Assembly: GCF_013364195.1 (NCBI RefSeq)
Contig: NZ_CP054918.1
Span: 3,957,001-4,021,000 of the forward strand
From: Streptomyces sp. NA04227
GTDB lineage: Bacteria; Actinomycetota; Actinomycetes; Streptomycetales; Streptomycetaceae
Direction: 5' to 3'
DNA: 64,000 nucleotides
Below, in pieces: positions 34,583 through 42,393 of this stretch (its first letter is position 1; each line of letters starts with the position of its first letter). The notes beneath the pieces are model-generated. The model did no database searches and was not told where the DNA came from. It saw only the letters and a program-made list of their open reading frames with translations. The translations under genes were made by a program, and so were the position numbers.

Positions 34583-37057
34583 GTGAGCATTTCCGAACCC
34601 CCCGTCCAGGGCCCCTGGGCCGACAGCGACGGCGAACGGCTGCCCGGCTCCCGGCGCCGCGACACCGACCAACGCGGCCGCGACAACGGCCGGCGCGGGC
34701 GCGACAACGGGCAGCGCGGGCGCGAGGACCAACACGACCGGGGTCAGGACGACTCCGGCTGGGACAGCGGCGGCCCGGCCGCCTTCGAACGCGTTCCCCC
34801 GCAGGACCTGGACGCCGAGCAGTCCGTCCTCGGCGGCATGCTCCTGTCCAAGGACGCCATCGCCGACGTCGTCGAGGTCATCAAGGGCCACGACTTCTAC
34901 CGGCCCGCGCACGAGACGATCTTCCAGGCCGTCCTCGACCTGTACGCGAAGGGCGAGCCCGCCGACCCGATCACGGTCGCCGCCGAACTCACCAAACGCG
35001 GCGAGATCACCCGCGTCGGCGGCGCCTCCTACCTGCACACCCTGGTGCAGACCGTCCCCACAGCCGCCAACGCCGAGTACTACGCCGAGATCGTCCACGA
35101 ACGCGCCGTACTGCGCCGCCTCGTGGAGGCCGGCACCCGTATCACGCAGATGGGATACGCGGCCGACGGCGACGTCGACGAGATCGTCAACAGCGCCCAG
35201 GCCGAGATCTACGCCGTCACCGAGCAGCGCACCAGCGAGGACTACCTGCCGCTCGGCGACATCATGGAGGGCGCCCTCGACGAGATCGAGGCGATCGGCT
35301 CCCGCAGCGGCGAGATGACCGGAGTCCCCACCGGCTTCACGGACTTCGACTCCCTGACCAACGGCCTGCACCCCGGGCAGATGATCGTGATCGCGGCGCG
35401 GCCGGCCATGGGCAAGGCCCTCGCCCTCGACACCCCGCTGCCGACACCGACCGGGTGGACGACCATGGGTGAGGTCACGGTGGGAGACCACCTGATCGAC
35501 GCCCAGGGCAGGCCCACCCGCGTCGTCGCGGCCACCGACATCATGGTCGGGCGACCCTGCTACCGCCTCACCTTCGACGACGGCACCACTGTGATCGCCG
35601 ACGCGGAGCACCAGTGGCTCACGGACACCCGGGCGTCCCGCCGGGCCGCGTCGGAGAGTGGTCCCGGCCGACGTGCGTACCCCTCGGTGAAAACCACGAA
35701 GGAGATCGCCGAGACCGTCCGTCACCTCACCGACGGCCGGATCAACCACTCGGTCCGCAACGCGGCACCCGTGGACCTGCCCGAGCGCGAACTGCCTGTG
35801 GCGCCTTACACGCTGGGTGCATGGCTGGGCGACGGTCACAGCGCGGCCGCCCGGATCACTTCCGCGGATGCCGAGGTCCTGGAGCGGGTGGCGCGGGATG
35901 GCATGGGCGTGCTGGGCGACAAGCACATCCCGCAGGACTATCTGCGTGCCTCCCGCGCCCAGCGGCGTGCGCTGCTCGCCGGTCTGCTCGACACGGACGG
36001 GACCGTCACGAACGCCGGCTCCGTCCAGTTCACCTCCACCAGCCGGGCCCTCGCCGAAGGGGTCCGTGAGCTCATCGTCAGCCTCGGCTATCGCTGCGGC
36101 ATGGCCACCAGGCAGGTCAAGGGGCGCTCCGCGGAGTCCTCCACCGCCTACAACCTCAACTTCACGCCTTCCGACTCTGACGTCGTCTTCGGTCTGGAAC
36201 GCAAGCAGCGCGTACACGAGGAGCGTCGGCGGAAGGCCACACCGCGGCTGACGCAGCGGTACATCGAGCAGGTGGAGCTGATCGAGAGCGTTCCGGTCCG
36301 CTGCGTCCAGGTCGACAACGACGACCACATGTACCTGGCCACGCGCTCGATGGTGCCCACGCACAACTCGACGCTCGCCCTGGACTTCGCCCGCGCCGCG
36401 TCCATCAAGAACAACCTGCCGAGCGTGATCTTCTCGCTGGAAATGGGCCGCAACGAGATCGCGATGCGGCTGTTGTCCGCCGAGGCGCGGGTCGCGTTGC
36501 ACCACATGCGCTCGGGCACGATGACCGACGAGGACTGGACACGTCTGGCCCGACGGATGCCGGACGTCTCCGCCGCGCCGCTCTACATCGACGACTCCCC
36601 GAACCTGTCGATGATGGAGATCCGGGCCAAGTGCCGCCGCCTCAAGCAGCGCAACGAACTCAAGCTCGTCGTGATCGACTATCTCCAGCTGATGCAGTCC
36701 GGCGGCTCCAAGCGGGCCGAGAGCCGTCAGCAGGAAGTCTCCGACATGTCCCGTAACCTCAAGCTCCTCGCCAAGGAGCTGGAGCTCCCGGTCATCGCCC
36801 TGTCGCAGCTGAACCGTGGCCCGGAACAGCGCACCGACAAGAAGCCGATGGTCTCCGACCTCCGTGAGAGTGGCTCCATCGAGCAGGACGCCGACATGGT
36901 CATCCTGCTCCACCGCGAGGACGCCTACGAGAAGGAGTCCCCGCGCGCGGGCGAGGCGGACCTGATCGTGGCCAAGCACCGTAACGGCCCGACAGCGACG
37001 ATCACGGTGGCGTTCCAGGGGCACTACTCGCGGTTTGTGGATATGGCGCAGACGTAG
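34583..37057 (+). CDS. dnaB: Replicative DNA helicase DnaB with intein
   Basis: The 824-residue precursor consists of a 507-residue DnaB hexameric helicase interrupted by a 317-residue intein. The GTG at 34583 follows an AAGGGGGCG site. A charged, disordered leader precedes the N-terminal DnaB domain (VPPQDLDAEQSVLGGML). The RecA-like domain follows (GVPTGFTDFDSLTNGLHPGQ), with the Walker A written GRPAMGK / STLALD and split by the intein between Lys278 and the following Ser. After the intein come VIFSLEMG, LVVIDYLQLMQ (Walker B) and SDLRESGSIEQDADMV. It loads at the origin with DnaA and unwinds DNA. A terminator lies about 100 bp downstream. Confidence 0.97.
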   Translation: MSISEPPVQGPWADSDGERLPGSRRRDTDQRGRDNGRRGRDNGQRGREDQHDRGQDDSGWDSGGPAAFERVPPQDLDAEQSVLGGMLLSKDAIADVVEVIKGHDFYRPAHETIFQAVLDLYAKGEPADPITVAAELTKRGEITRVGGASYLHTLVQTVPTAANAEYYAEIVHERAVLRRLVEAGTRITQMGYAADGDVDEIVNSAQAEIYAVTEQRTSEDYLPLGDIMEGALDEIEAIGSRSGEMTGVPTGFTDFDSLTNGLHPGQMIVIAARPAMGKALALDTPLPTPTGWTTMGEVTVGDHLIDAQGRPTRVVAATDIMVGRPCYRLTFDDGTTVIADAEHQWLTDTRASRRAASESGPGRRAYPSVKTTKEIAETVRHLTDGRINHSVRNAAPVDLPERELPVAPYTLGAWLGDGHSAAARITSADAEVLERVARDGMGVLGDKHIPQDYLRASRAQRRALLAGLLDTDGTVTNAGSVQFTSTSRALAEGVRELIVSLGYRCGMATRQVKGRSAESSTAYNLNFTPSDSDVVFGLERKQRVHEERRRKATPRLTQRYIEQVELIESVPVRCVQVDNDDHMYLATRSMVPTHNSTLALDFARAASIKNNLPSVIFSLEMGRNEIAMRLLSAEARVALHHMRSGTMTDEDWTRLARRMPDVSAAPLYIDDSPNLSMMEIRAKCRRLKQRNELKLVVIDYLQLMQSGGSKRAESRQQEVSDMSRNLKLLAKELELPVIALSQLNRGPEQRTDKKPMVSDLRESGSIEQDADMVILLHREDAYEKESPRAGEADLIVAKHRNGPTATITVAFQGHYSRFVDMAQT
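35417..36367 (+). mobile_element. Class 3 intein with LAGLIDADG homing endonuclease
   Basis: A 317-residue intein inserted in the Walker A loop of DnaB. The first residue is Ala instead of Cys/Ser. The last residues are His316-Asn317, followed by extein Ser+1. The WCT triad of class 3 inteins is present: Trp67 two residues after the block B His, Cys296 at block F position 4 (VRCVQVD), and Thr315 before His316. A two-motif LAGLIDADG endonuclease is visible (LGAWLGDGH near residues 133-141; LLAGLLDTDGTV near 186-197), so the element may still be mobile. Class assignment rests on these residues and was not confirmed by alignment. Confidence 0.92.
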
Positions 37058-37158
37058 GGCTTGTCCGGTGTAAGGTCTCAAATTTCGTGTCGGAATCTCA
37101 CGGCCGATGTCGGATCGAAGTCGGATCCGACACTGAGTTGAGATTCGCGTTGCTGGTG

Positions 37159-37187
37159 TGCTCCCGTCAGCGTGTTGGACGGGAGCA
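37159..37187 (+). terminator. Terminator downstream of dnaB
   Basis: A 10-bp perfect stem (tgctcccgtc and its complement) with a 9-nt loop, 101 bp after the dnaB stop. Confidence 0.65.
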
Positions 37188-37350
37188 TCGTGCTGCCGAG
37201 GGCAACTCCAACTCGGGAGTGGGGATGGAAGCGACGGTCAGCTTTCGTGGGCACGGTGGTGGGGTTGAAAGGTGTTCCTGCGTCTGTAACACCGGCGTCG
37301 CTGCAGCCGTGCCATGACGCTGACCCCCTTAGGACGGAGGGTGCTCAGAG

Positions 37351-37761
37351 CTATTCGTCGGAAAGGCGATGAAAGGCTCCGTCGAACTCTCCCGACGCAA
37401 GCAGCTTGGCGATCACGCCCACCATGCCTTGGATGCCAGGTTCGCGAACGATCAGCCCGTCCGAGCACCAGAAGCACCGGCCCCCTGCCGCTTCTCCGGT
37501 CCCCTCCCACCTCATCATCAGCCGGTCCACCTCGGCGAGGGTGAAGATCGTCGCACTCCAGCGGGAGTCATCGGGGAGGTGAACCTCGACATCCACATTG
37601 CAGACCTCATCGAGCACCTCGTCGGGACTCGGGAGGAACAGTGCCTCGAATCCTTCGGCGAGGACACGGTAATAGGGGCCGTCCCATCCGGCGTCGGTCC
37701 GCAGTTTGCTCGTCGTGGTGGTCACAGCAGGAGCATCCCAGTAGTCCAGATGACCATCCAC
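37351..37761 (-). CDS. Hypothetical protein, small block beside dnaB
   Basis: An acidic 136-residue soluble protein; no family recognised. The GTG at 37761 is the longest start, and a GTG at 37725 would remove 12 residues. The middle region has alternating hydrophobic strands (VDVEVHLPDDSRWSATIFTL), then a Cys-Xaa-Xaa-Cys pair (CFWC) and an amphipathic C-terminus. The architecture recalls small immunity-type proteins, but no toxin gene is present. It is convergent with the dnaB terminator region and divergent from the next two genes. Confidence 0.6.
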   Translation of the reverse strand: MDGHLDYWDAPAVTTTTSKLRTDAGWDGPYYRVLAEGFEALFLPSPDEVLDEVCNVDVEVHLPDDSRWSATIFTLAEVDRLMMRWEGTGEAAGGRCFWCSDGLIVREPGIQGMVGVIAKLLASGEFDGAFHRLSDE

Positions 37762-37813
37762 AGGAATTGGGCACCACAGCGGCTGGCGCGCAGACCGCCG
37801 CCATCATGGGCGC

Positions 37814-38167
37814 GTGAAGACATGGATGCGCTGCTACTGGGACGAGGAAGATGTCTGGTTCTACTTTGAGGTCGACGCCGAAGGCTGGGTGATCCGGCAG
37901 GTCGAACTCCAAGGGCCTGAGCTGACCCCGATCGCAGCTACCTCCGTCGTCGAGTGGCAGCGGGCCCGCGACGCAGGCCACCTCGATGAGTACGACAGCA
38001 GGTTCGGGATCACAGCCGAGCTGCCCGTCTCGGAATGGGAAGGCCACCACCCCGAACAACTCACCTCCGAGGAGTTCGAGGAAGTCTGGGGTCCTGCCCG
38101 TCAGCAGCATCCCGGCTCATCTGACGTCTCGGCGCCGCACAGGCTTCTTGGCATCATCGCGACATGA
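37814..38167 (+). CDS. Hypothetical protein, small block beside dnaB
   Basis: A 117-residue acidic protein from a GTG, unrecognised. It is rich in Trp and aromatic residues at the start (WMRCYWDEEDVWFYFEVDAEGW), with beta-strand character, then an acidic helical part (LTSEEFEEVWGPAR). The stop overlaps the ATG of the next gene (ATGA), so the two are a translationally coupled pair. It is divergent from the 37351-37761 gene across 52 bp. No function can be assigned. Confidence 0.6.
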   Translation: MKTWMRCYWDEEDVWFYFEVDAEGWVIRQVELQGPELTPIAATSVVEWQRARDAGHLDEYDSRFGITAELPVSEWEGHHPEQLTSEEFEEVWGPARQQHPGSSDVSAPHRLLGIIAT

Positions 38168-38559
38168 CCCCGACACTTCCGCGCACCATCCGAGCCGTGG
38201 ACACCGCTCAGCTCCTTGATCTGGCCCAGGAGGCCGCCATGCACGGCTTCAGTCAGCGCCTTCCGGTCGACTGGCTCCAAGAGCACCTCGCCCCAATGGC
38301 GACGCACTACCTGTTCCCGACGCTCGTGCAGCGGCTCACGCACCGTCCCGAAATGCCGCTGCAGTGGAGGTGCCAGCAACTGCTGACTGTCAGCACCGGC
38401 GAACAGATCTGGGGTCTCCTCGACGTTCTTCCCGACACCTTCGACAAGATCCCGGAGACCTTGGACACGGCGTCCAAGAAGGACATCGTCAGCCGCATCG
38501 AGCGAGCAGTGAAGGTGCGTGGGTGGATGGAACGGATGGCTGCCGATGCAGGTTCGTGA
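38164..38559 (+). CDS. Hypothetical protein, second of coupled pair
   Basis: A 131-residue mostly helical soluble protein, unrecognised. It starts at an ATG overlapping the previous stop. The sequence pattern (LLDLAQEAAMHGFSQRL; LPDTFDKIPETLDTASKKD) suggests amphipathic helices and no membrane segment. With its partner it forms the plus-strand half of a small divergent block that looks inserted between dnaB and the PIG-L gene. Function unknown. Confidence 0.6.
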   Translation: MTPTLPRTIRAVDTAQLLDLAQEAAMHGFSQRLPVDWLQEHLAPMATHYLFPTLVQRLTHRPEMPLQWRCQQLLTVSTGEQIWGLLDVLPDTFDKIPETLDTASKKDIVSRIERAVKVRGWMERMAADAGS

Positions 38560-39019
38560 CGCCCTGGACAGTGGTGGAGGCGGCTGGACAGCCTGAGGAA
38601 ATGACACCGCTCTGAGACAGCCGCCTGCCGACATGTCGTGAGACTGAGGGGGAACGTCCAGGTCACAGCGTCGGCGCATGACACCGAAAGCGAGAACCTA
38701 CATCCGGGGCGCGAGTGCCGTAGTGCCTCAGAGTTCCGTGTTCCGTATTGGCGTTGCAAGGCCGACGTCCGGAAGACCGGGCGGCCGCACCGGGAACAGC
38801 CGGTCCGGTCGGCACAGTTGCACCGACCGGGGGACCTGCGCCGCACGGGCGGGTAACACGGGCAGCTGGCACGGAGACCACAAGGTCGCACGGAGACCAC
38901 GAGGTCGTCCGTCCCGGAGGGATCCGGGCCCCAGGACGGACCCCAGGACGCGGTACGCCCGCCGCGCACTCGGACCGAGACGTATTTCCGCTATCCGCTT
39001 TCCGCAGGAGGACTGTTTC
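38560..39019. other. Gene-less region before the PIG-L gene
   Basis: A 460-bp stretch with no supported gene. It contains a 19-bp tandem direct repeat (38869-38906). The rest is GC-rich without recognised structure. Frames that cross it lack convincing starts or protein-like composition. Confidence 0.5.
38869..38906. repeat. 19-bp tandem direct repeat
   Basis: Two abutting copies, 38869-38887 and 38888-38906, of gcacggagaccacRaggtc (R is a in the first, g in the second), 114 bp upstream of the PIG-L gene. Confidence 0.8.
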
Positions 39020-39853
39020 ATGACTGACCGGCCTTTGACGCTCATGGCAGTGCACGCCCACCCCGACGACGAGGCCAGCGGAACCGGAGGGGTCCTCGCG
39101 CGGTACGCGGCGGAGGGGATCCGCACGGTTCTCGTGACGTGTACGGACGGCGGTTGCGGTGACGGACCGGGGGGTGTCAAGCCGGACGATCCCGGTCACG
39201 ATCCGGCGGCGGTCGCCTTGATGCGCCGTCGGGAACTCGAGGCGAGCTGTGAGGTCCTGAAGGTCAGTGATCTGGAGATGCTGGGCTATGCCGACTCCGG
39301 GATGATGGGCTGGCCGAGCAACGACGCCCCCGGATCCTTCTGGCGGACCCCCGTGGCGGAAGGCGCGGCCCGGCTCGCGGAACTCATGCGGCACTACCGG
39401 CCCGATGTGGTCGTCACGTACGACGAGAACGGCTTCTACGGCCACCCCGACCACATCCAGGCCCACCGCATCACGATGGCGGCGCTGGAGATGACCGAGC
39501 TGACGCCGAAGGTGTACTGGACCACGGCGCCCCACTCGATGGTGCGGCGGTTCGGCGAGCTCATGAGCGAGTTTCACGAGGACATGCCGGAGCCGGATCC
39601 GGCCGAGGCCGCCGCGCTGGCCGAGATTGGCCTCCCCGACGACGAGATCAGCACGTGGGTGGACACCACCGCGTTCAGCGGTCAGAAGTTCGACGCGTTG
39701 GCCGCGCACGCCAGTCAGGGCGAGAACATCTTCTTCCTCAGGATGGGCAAGGAGAAGTTCGGCGAGCTGATGGGCATGGAGACCTTCGTACGTGTCCAGG
39801 ACGCCACCGGCGCGGCCGTACCGGAGAACGATCTCTTCGCCGGACTGCGCTGA
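39020..39853 (+). CDS. PIG-L/LmbE family deacetylase
   Basis: A 277-residue zinc-dependent N-deacetylase or amidase. The zinc motif AHPDDE is at residues 12-17 and the second metal histidine lies in YGHPDHI. The family includes MshB and Mca of mycothiol metabolism as well as antibiotic and lipid deacetylases. The sequence between these motifs differs from the usual Mca, so the substrate is uncertain. The ATG is fixed by a GCAGGAGG site. It appears monocistronic. Confidence 0.85.
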   Translation: MTDRPLTLMAVHAHPDDEASGTGGVLARYAAEGIRTVLVTCTDGGCGDGPGGVKPDDPGHDPAAVALMRRRELEASCEVLKVSDLEMLGYADSGMMGWPSNDAPGSFWRTPVAEGAARLAELMRHYRPDVVVTYDENGFYGHPDHIQAHRITMAALEMTELTPKVYWTTAPHSMVRRFGELMSEFHEDMPEPDPAEAAALAEIGLPDDEISTWVDTTAFSGQKFDALAAHASQGENIFFLRMGKEKFGELMGMETFVRVQDATGAAVPENDLFAGLR

Positions 39854-39917
39854 TCCGCCCGCCTGCCCGCCTGCCCGACCGACCGACCGTAGGGAGCGGG
39901 TCCGCCACGCCCGCTCC

Positions 39918-41021
39918 CTACGGGTGCAGTTCCACCGTGATGTGCGGCGACAGCGCGCGGAGGAAGTCGGGTGCGTCGAAGAGTGCGCCCGCCGAGGTGA
40001 CGCCGAGCCCTGTGGCCCGCCCGGCGGCCTGACCGGCGGCCTCCCCGGTCGTCCGTACGGCGGCCTCTCCGGTCGTCCGCACGGCGGTCCGCCCGGTCAG
40101 GATGCGGTGGACCGCTTCCACGGCGAGGGGCGCGGTGACGGCGTAGATGTCCTGGCCGTGGGCGACGGCGCGGCGTTCGGTGTCGCCGGAGCGTACGACG
40201 ACCTCGACGAGGAAGGTCTGTGCGGAGCGCCCGTGGGCGTCGACGGCGGTGGGGGTCGGTGAGTCCGCGGCCACCACGCCGTCGGCCGCCTCGGTCGTCA
40301 TGTAGGTGCGCACCTCGGGGATGGGCAGGTGGCTGGGGATGGTGACGACGTCGGCCATCGTGAACTCGCCGATGACCGGCCGGGGGCCCACCGGGTCGGG
40401 GAAGTGCCACTGAAGGGTGGGCAGGTCGTCGGTGTGGTACTCCAACTGCCCCTTGGTGAAGCGGACTCGGCGGCCGCCGCGCCGTTCGACGGAGACCTTG
40501 CCCGCGAGGCGCGTCCCCTCCGTGGGGTGCCAGCCGTTCAGCCCGTAGGCGATGTGGGCTTCGTCGGCCTTGGTCCAGTCGCCCATCGCGGCGGTGGCGA
40601 GCAGGTCGCCGAGGCCGCCGTAGAAGGCCATCGCGGGGACGATCACCGCGCCCCGCTCGCGGGCGCGGTCCGTGAAGTGCGCGAAGGTGTCGGCGTTGGC
40701 CTCGATCTCGGCCGCCACGTCGACGTAGGGGATGGTGGCGCGCAGTGCGGCTTCGATCAGGGGTGCGGCCGTGGTGGCGAAGGGGCCCGCGCAGTTGATG
40801 ACGGCCGCCGAGCCGGTCAGCGCGTGGTCCAGTGCCGCCGGGTCGTCGACGGATGCGGGGCGGACGTCGAGTCCGGGGTGCCGGTCCGCGAGTGTGCGGA
40901 GCTTGTGGGCGTCGCGCCCGGCCAGGACCGGGACGAATCCACGCTCGCGCAGGTGTGCCACCACGAAGCGGCCGGTGTGCCCGTAGGCGCCGTAGACCGT
41001 GACTGTCTGTCCTGCTGCCAT
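39918..41021 (-). CDS. Saccharopine dehydrogenase-like NAD(P)-binding protein
   Basis: A 367-residue putative oxidoreductase. The N-terminus has a Rossmann fold with GAYGHTGRFVVAHL near residues 10-23 and the saccharopine-dehydrogenase-family pattern AVINCAGPFATTAAPLIEAAL. The catalytic domain is of the short trans-acting type, with unknown substrate. Near the C-terminus a duplicated octapeptide AVRTTGEA reflects a 24-bp DNA repeat. The ATG at 41021 follows an AAGGAGA site. It is divergent from a GlxA-type regulator gene 202 bp away, which probably controls it. Confidence 0.82.
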   Translation of the reverse strand: MAAGQTVTVYGAYGHTGRFVVAHLRERGFVPVLAGRDAHKLRTLADRHPGLDVRPASVDDPAALDHALTGSAAVINCAGPFATTAAPLIEAALRATIPYVDVAAEIEANADTFAHFTDRARERGAVIVPAMAFYGGLGDLLATAAMGDWTKADEAHIAYGLNGWHPTEGTRLAGKVSVERRGGRRVRFTKGQLEYHTDDLPTLQWHFPDPVGPRPVIGEFTMADVVTIPSHLPIPEVRTYMTTEAADGVVAADSPTPTAVDAHGRSAQTFLVEVVVRSGDTERRAVAHGQDIYAVTAPLAVEAVHRILTGRTAVRTTGEAAVRTTGEAAGQAAGRATGLGVTSAGALFDAPDFLRALSPHITVELHP

Positions 41022-41111
41022 GACGTCGTCTCCTTGAGTGCTGTGCTTCAACCGACAGGTGATTGCCGGTTGTTGACCGCCGACCGACCACCTCCGACCG
41101 GCAATCGCCGC

Positions 41112-41146
41112 TTGCCGATTGCCGATTGCCGATGGCTGATGGCTGA
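41112..41146. repeat. Heptamer tandem repeat between divergent genes
   Basis: Three copies of ttgccga followed by two of tggctga (41112-41146) between the saccharopine-dehydrogenase-like gene and the GlxA-type regulator gene. Confidence 0.8.
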
Positions 41147-41223
41147 TCAACTGGAACCATCCTGATCTGGTTGAACAGGCAACAGTGAGTGTCCGGAACG
41201 ACATGCCTCGTACAATTACGGAC

Positions 41224-42219
41224 ATGAGATCTGTCGCGCTGGCCGTCACCGACGGGATGCTGCACTTCGAGTTGTCGGTGGCCTACGAGGTCTTCGGCTC
41301 CGCGCCGGACGCGGTCACCGTCCCCTGGTACGACCTCATGGTCTGCGGGCCGGACACCGTGTCCTTCGGCCCTTTTCAACTGGCGCCCGACCACGGCCTC
41401 GACCGCCTCCCGAGCGCCGACACGGTGATCGTCCCCGGCTGGGCCGACGTCGACGTGGCCCCGCCCGCCGATCTGGTCGACGCGCTGCGCGCGGCCCGGG
41501 AACGCGGTGCGCGCGTGGTCTCCCTCTGCACGGGCGCGTTCGTACTGGCCGCGGCCGGTGTCCTGGACGGCGGGCGTGCCACCACGCACTGGGCGCACAC
41601 CGACGTCCTGGCCGCCCGCCATCCCGAGGTGGAGGTCGACCCGGACGTGCTCTACGTGGACAACGGCAGCGTGCTCACCTCGGCGGGCAAGGCCGCGGCC
41701 CTGGACCTGTGCCTGCACCTCGTCCGGCTCGACTACGGCTCGGCGATCGCCAACACCGTCGCCCGCCGCCTGGTCGTGCCACCGCACCGGTCCGGCGGCC
41801 AGGCCCAGTTCGTCACCGCCCCCGTGCCCGACGAGGACGGCCACCCCCTGACCTCCCTGTTCCCCTGGATCATCGAACGCCTCGACCAGCCGCTGACCGT
41901 GGAGGACCTAGCCCGCCGGGCCGGTATGAGCTCACGCCACCTGGGCCGCCACTTCCGCGCGGCCACCGGCACCACGCCGCTGCAATGGCTCCTCGCGCAG
42001 CGCATCCGGCACGCCCAGGAACTCCTGGAGAAGACCGACGACAGCGTCGACACCATCGCCACGGCCACAGGTATGGGCACCGCCACCACCCTGCGCCGCC
42101 ACTTCAACCGCACCCTCGGCGTCCCGCCGGACACTTACCGCCGGACCTTCCGCACGGGAGCGGGCCGCACGGCGGAGCCGGAGGCGGCCCGCGTGGCGCC
42201 GGGGGCGAAGACCCGGTGA
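41224..42219 (+). CDS. GlxA-type AraC family regulator (DJ-1/PfpI domain + HTH)
   Basis: A 331-residue transcription factor. Residues 1-180 form a DJ-1/PfpI-like domain (VSLCTGAFVLAAAGVLDGGRATTHW, with the elbow cysteine in SLCTG). The C-terminus carries two AraC helix-turn-helices (EDLARRAGMSSRHLGRHFRAATG; DTIATATGMGTATTLRRHFNRTLG). The ATG at 41224 is preferred; a TACAAT -10-like element at 41211-41216 would make the mRNA almost leaderless. It probably regulates the divergent dehydrogenase gene. Confidence 0.88.
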   Translation: MRSVALAVTDGMLHFELSVAYEVFGSAPDAVTVPWYDLMVCGPDTVSFGPFQLAPDHGLDRLPSADTVIVPGWADVDVAPPADLVDALRAARERGARVVSLCTGAFVLAAAGVLDGGRATTHWAHTDVLAARHPEVEVDPDVLYVDNGSVLTSAGKAAALDLCLHLVRLDYGSAIANTVARRLVVPPHRSGGQAQFVTAPVPDEDGHPLTSLFPWIIERLDQPLTVEDLARRAGMSSRHLGRHFRAATGTTPLQWLLAQRIRHAQELLEKTDDSVDTIATATGMGTATTLRRHFNRTLGVPPDTYRRTFRTGAGRTAEPEAARVAPGAKTR

Positions 42220-42273
42220 GCGGACTGAGCGGACTGAACGGACGGAGTGGGCTGAGTGGGCTGAGTGGGCTGA
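42220..42273. repeat. Nonamer minisatellite
   Basis: Six 9-bp units directly after the GlxA stop: two gcggactga, one acggacgga, then three gtgggctga. Confidence 0.85.
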
Positions 42274-42306
42274 GCGGACCCGGCGAAGGCACCCGCGATT
42301 GGCTCT

Positions 42307-42363
42307 TCCTAATACCCCTAGGATATATCTAGAGCTATTAGGAACTAGTAGGGACTAGTGGGG
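42307..42363. promoter_or_regulatory. Candidate TetR operator/promoter
   Basis: An AT-rich patch upstream of the TetR gene. It has an 8-bp inverted repeat TCCTAATA (42307-42314) and TATTAGGA (42336-42343), then a 10-bp direct repeat actagtRggg (42344-42363). A -10-like TATATC lies inside the loop. Confidence 0.55.
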
Positions 42364-42393
42364 ACGCCAGAAGGGCGGGAGGGCAGGGGACAC

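Noticed and set aside
37087..37317. 76-codon frame downstream of dnaB
   Set aside because: It begins with a GTG without a ribosome site and runs through the terminator hairpin; composition is not protein-like.
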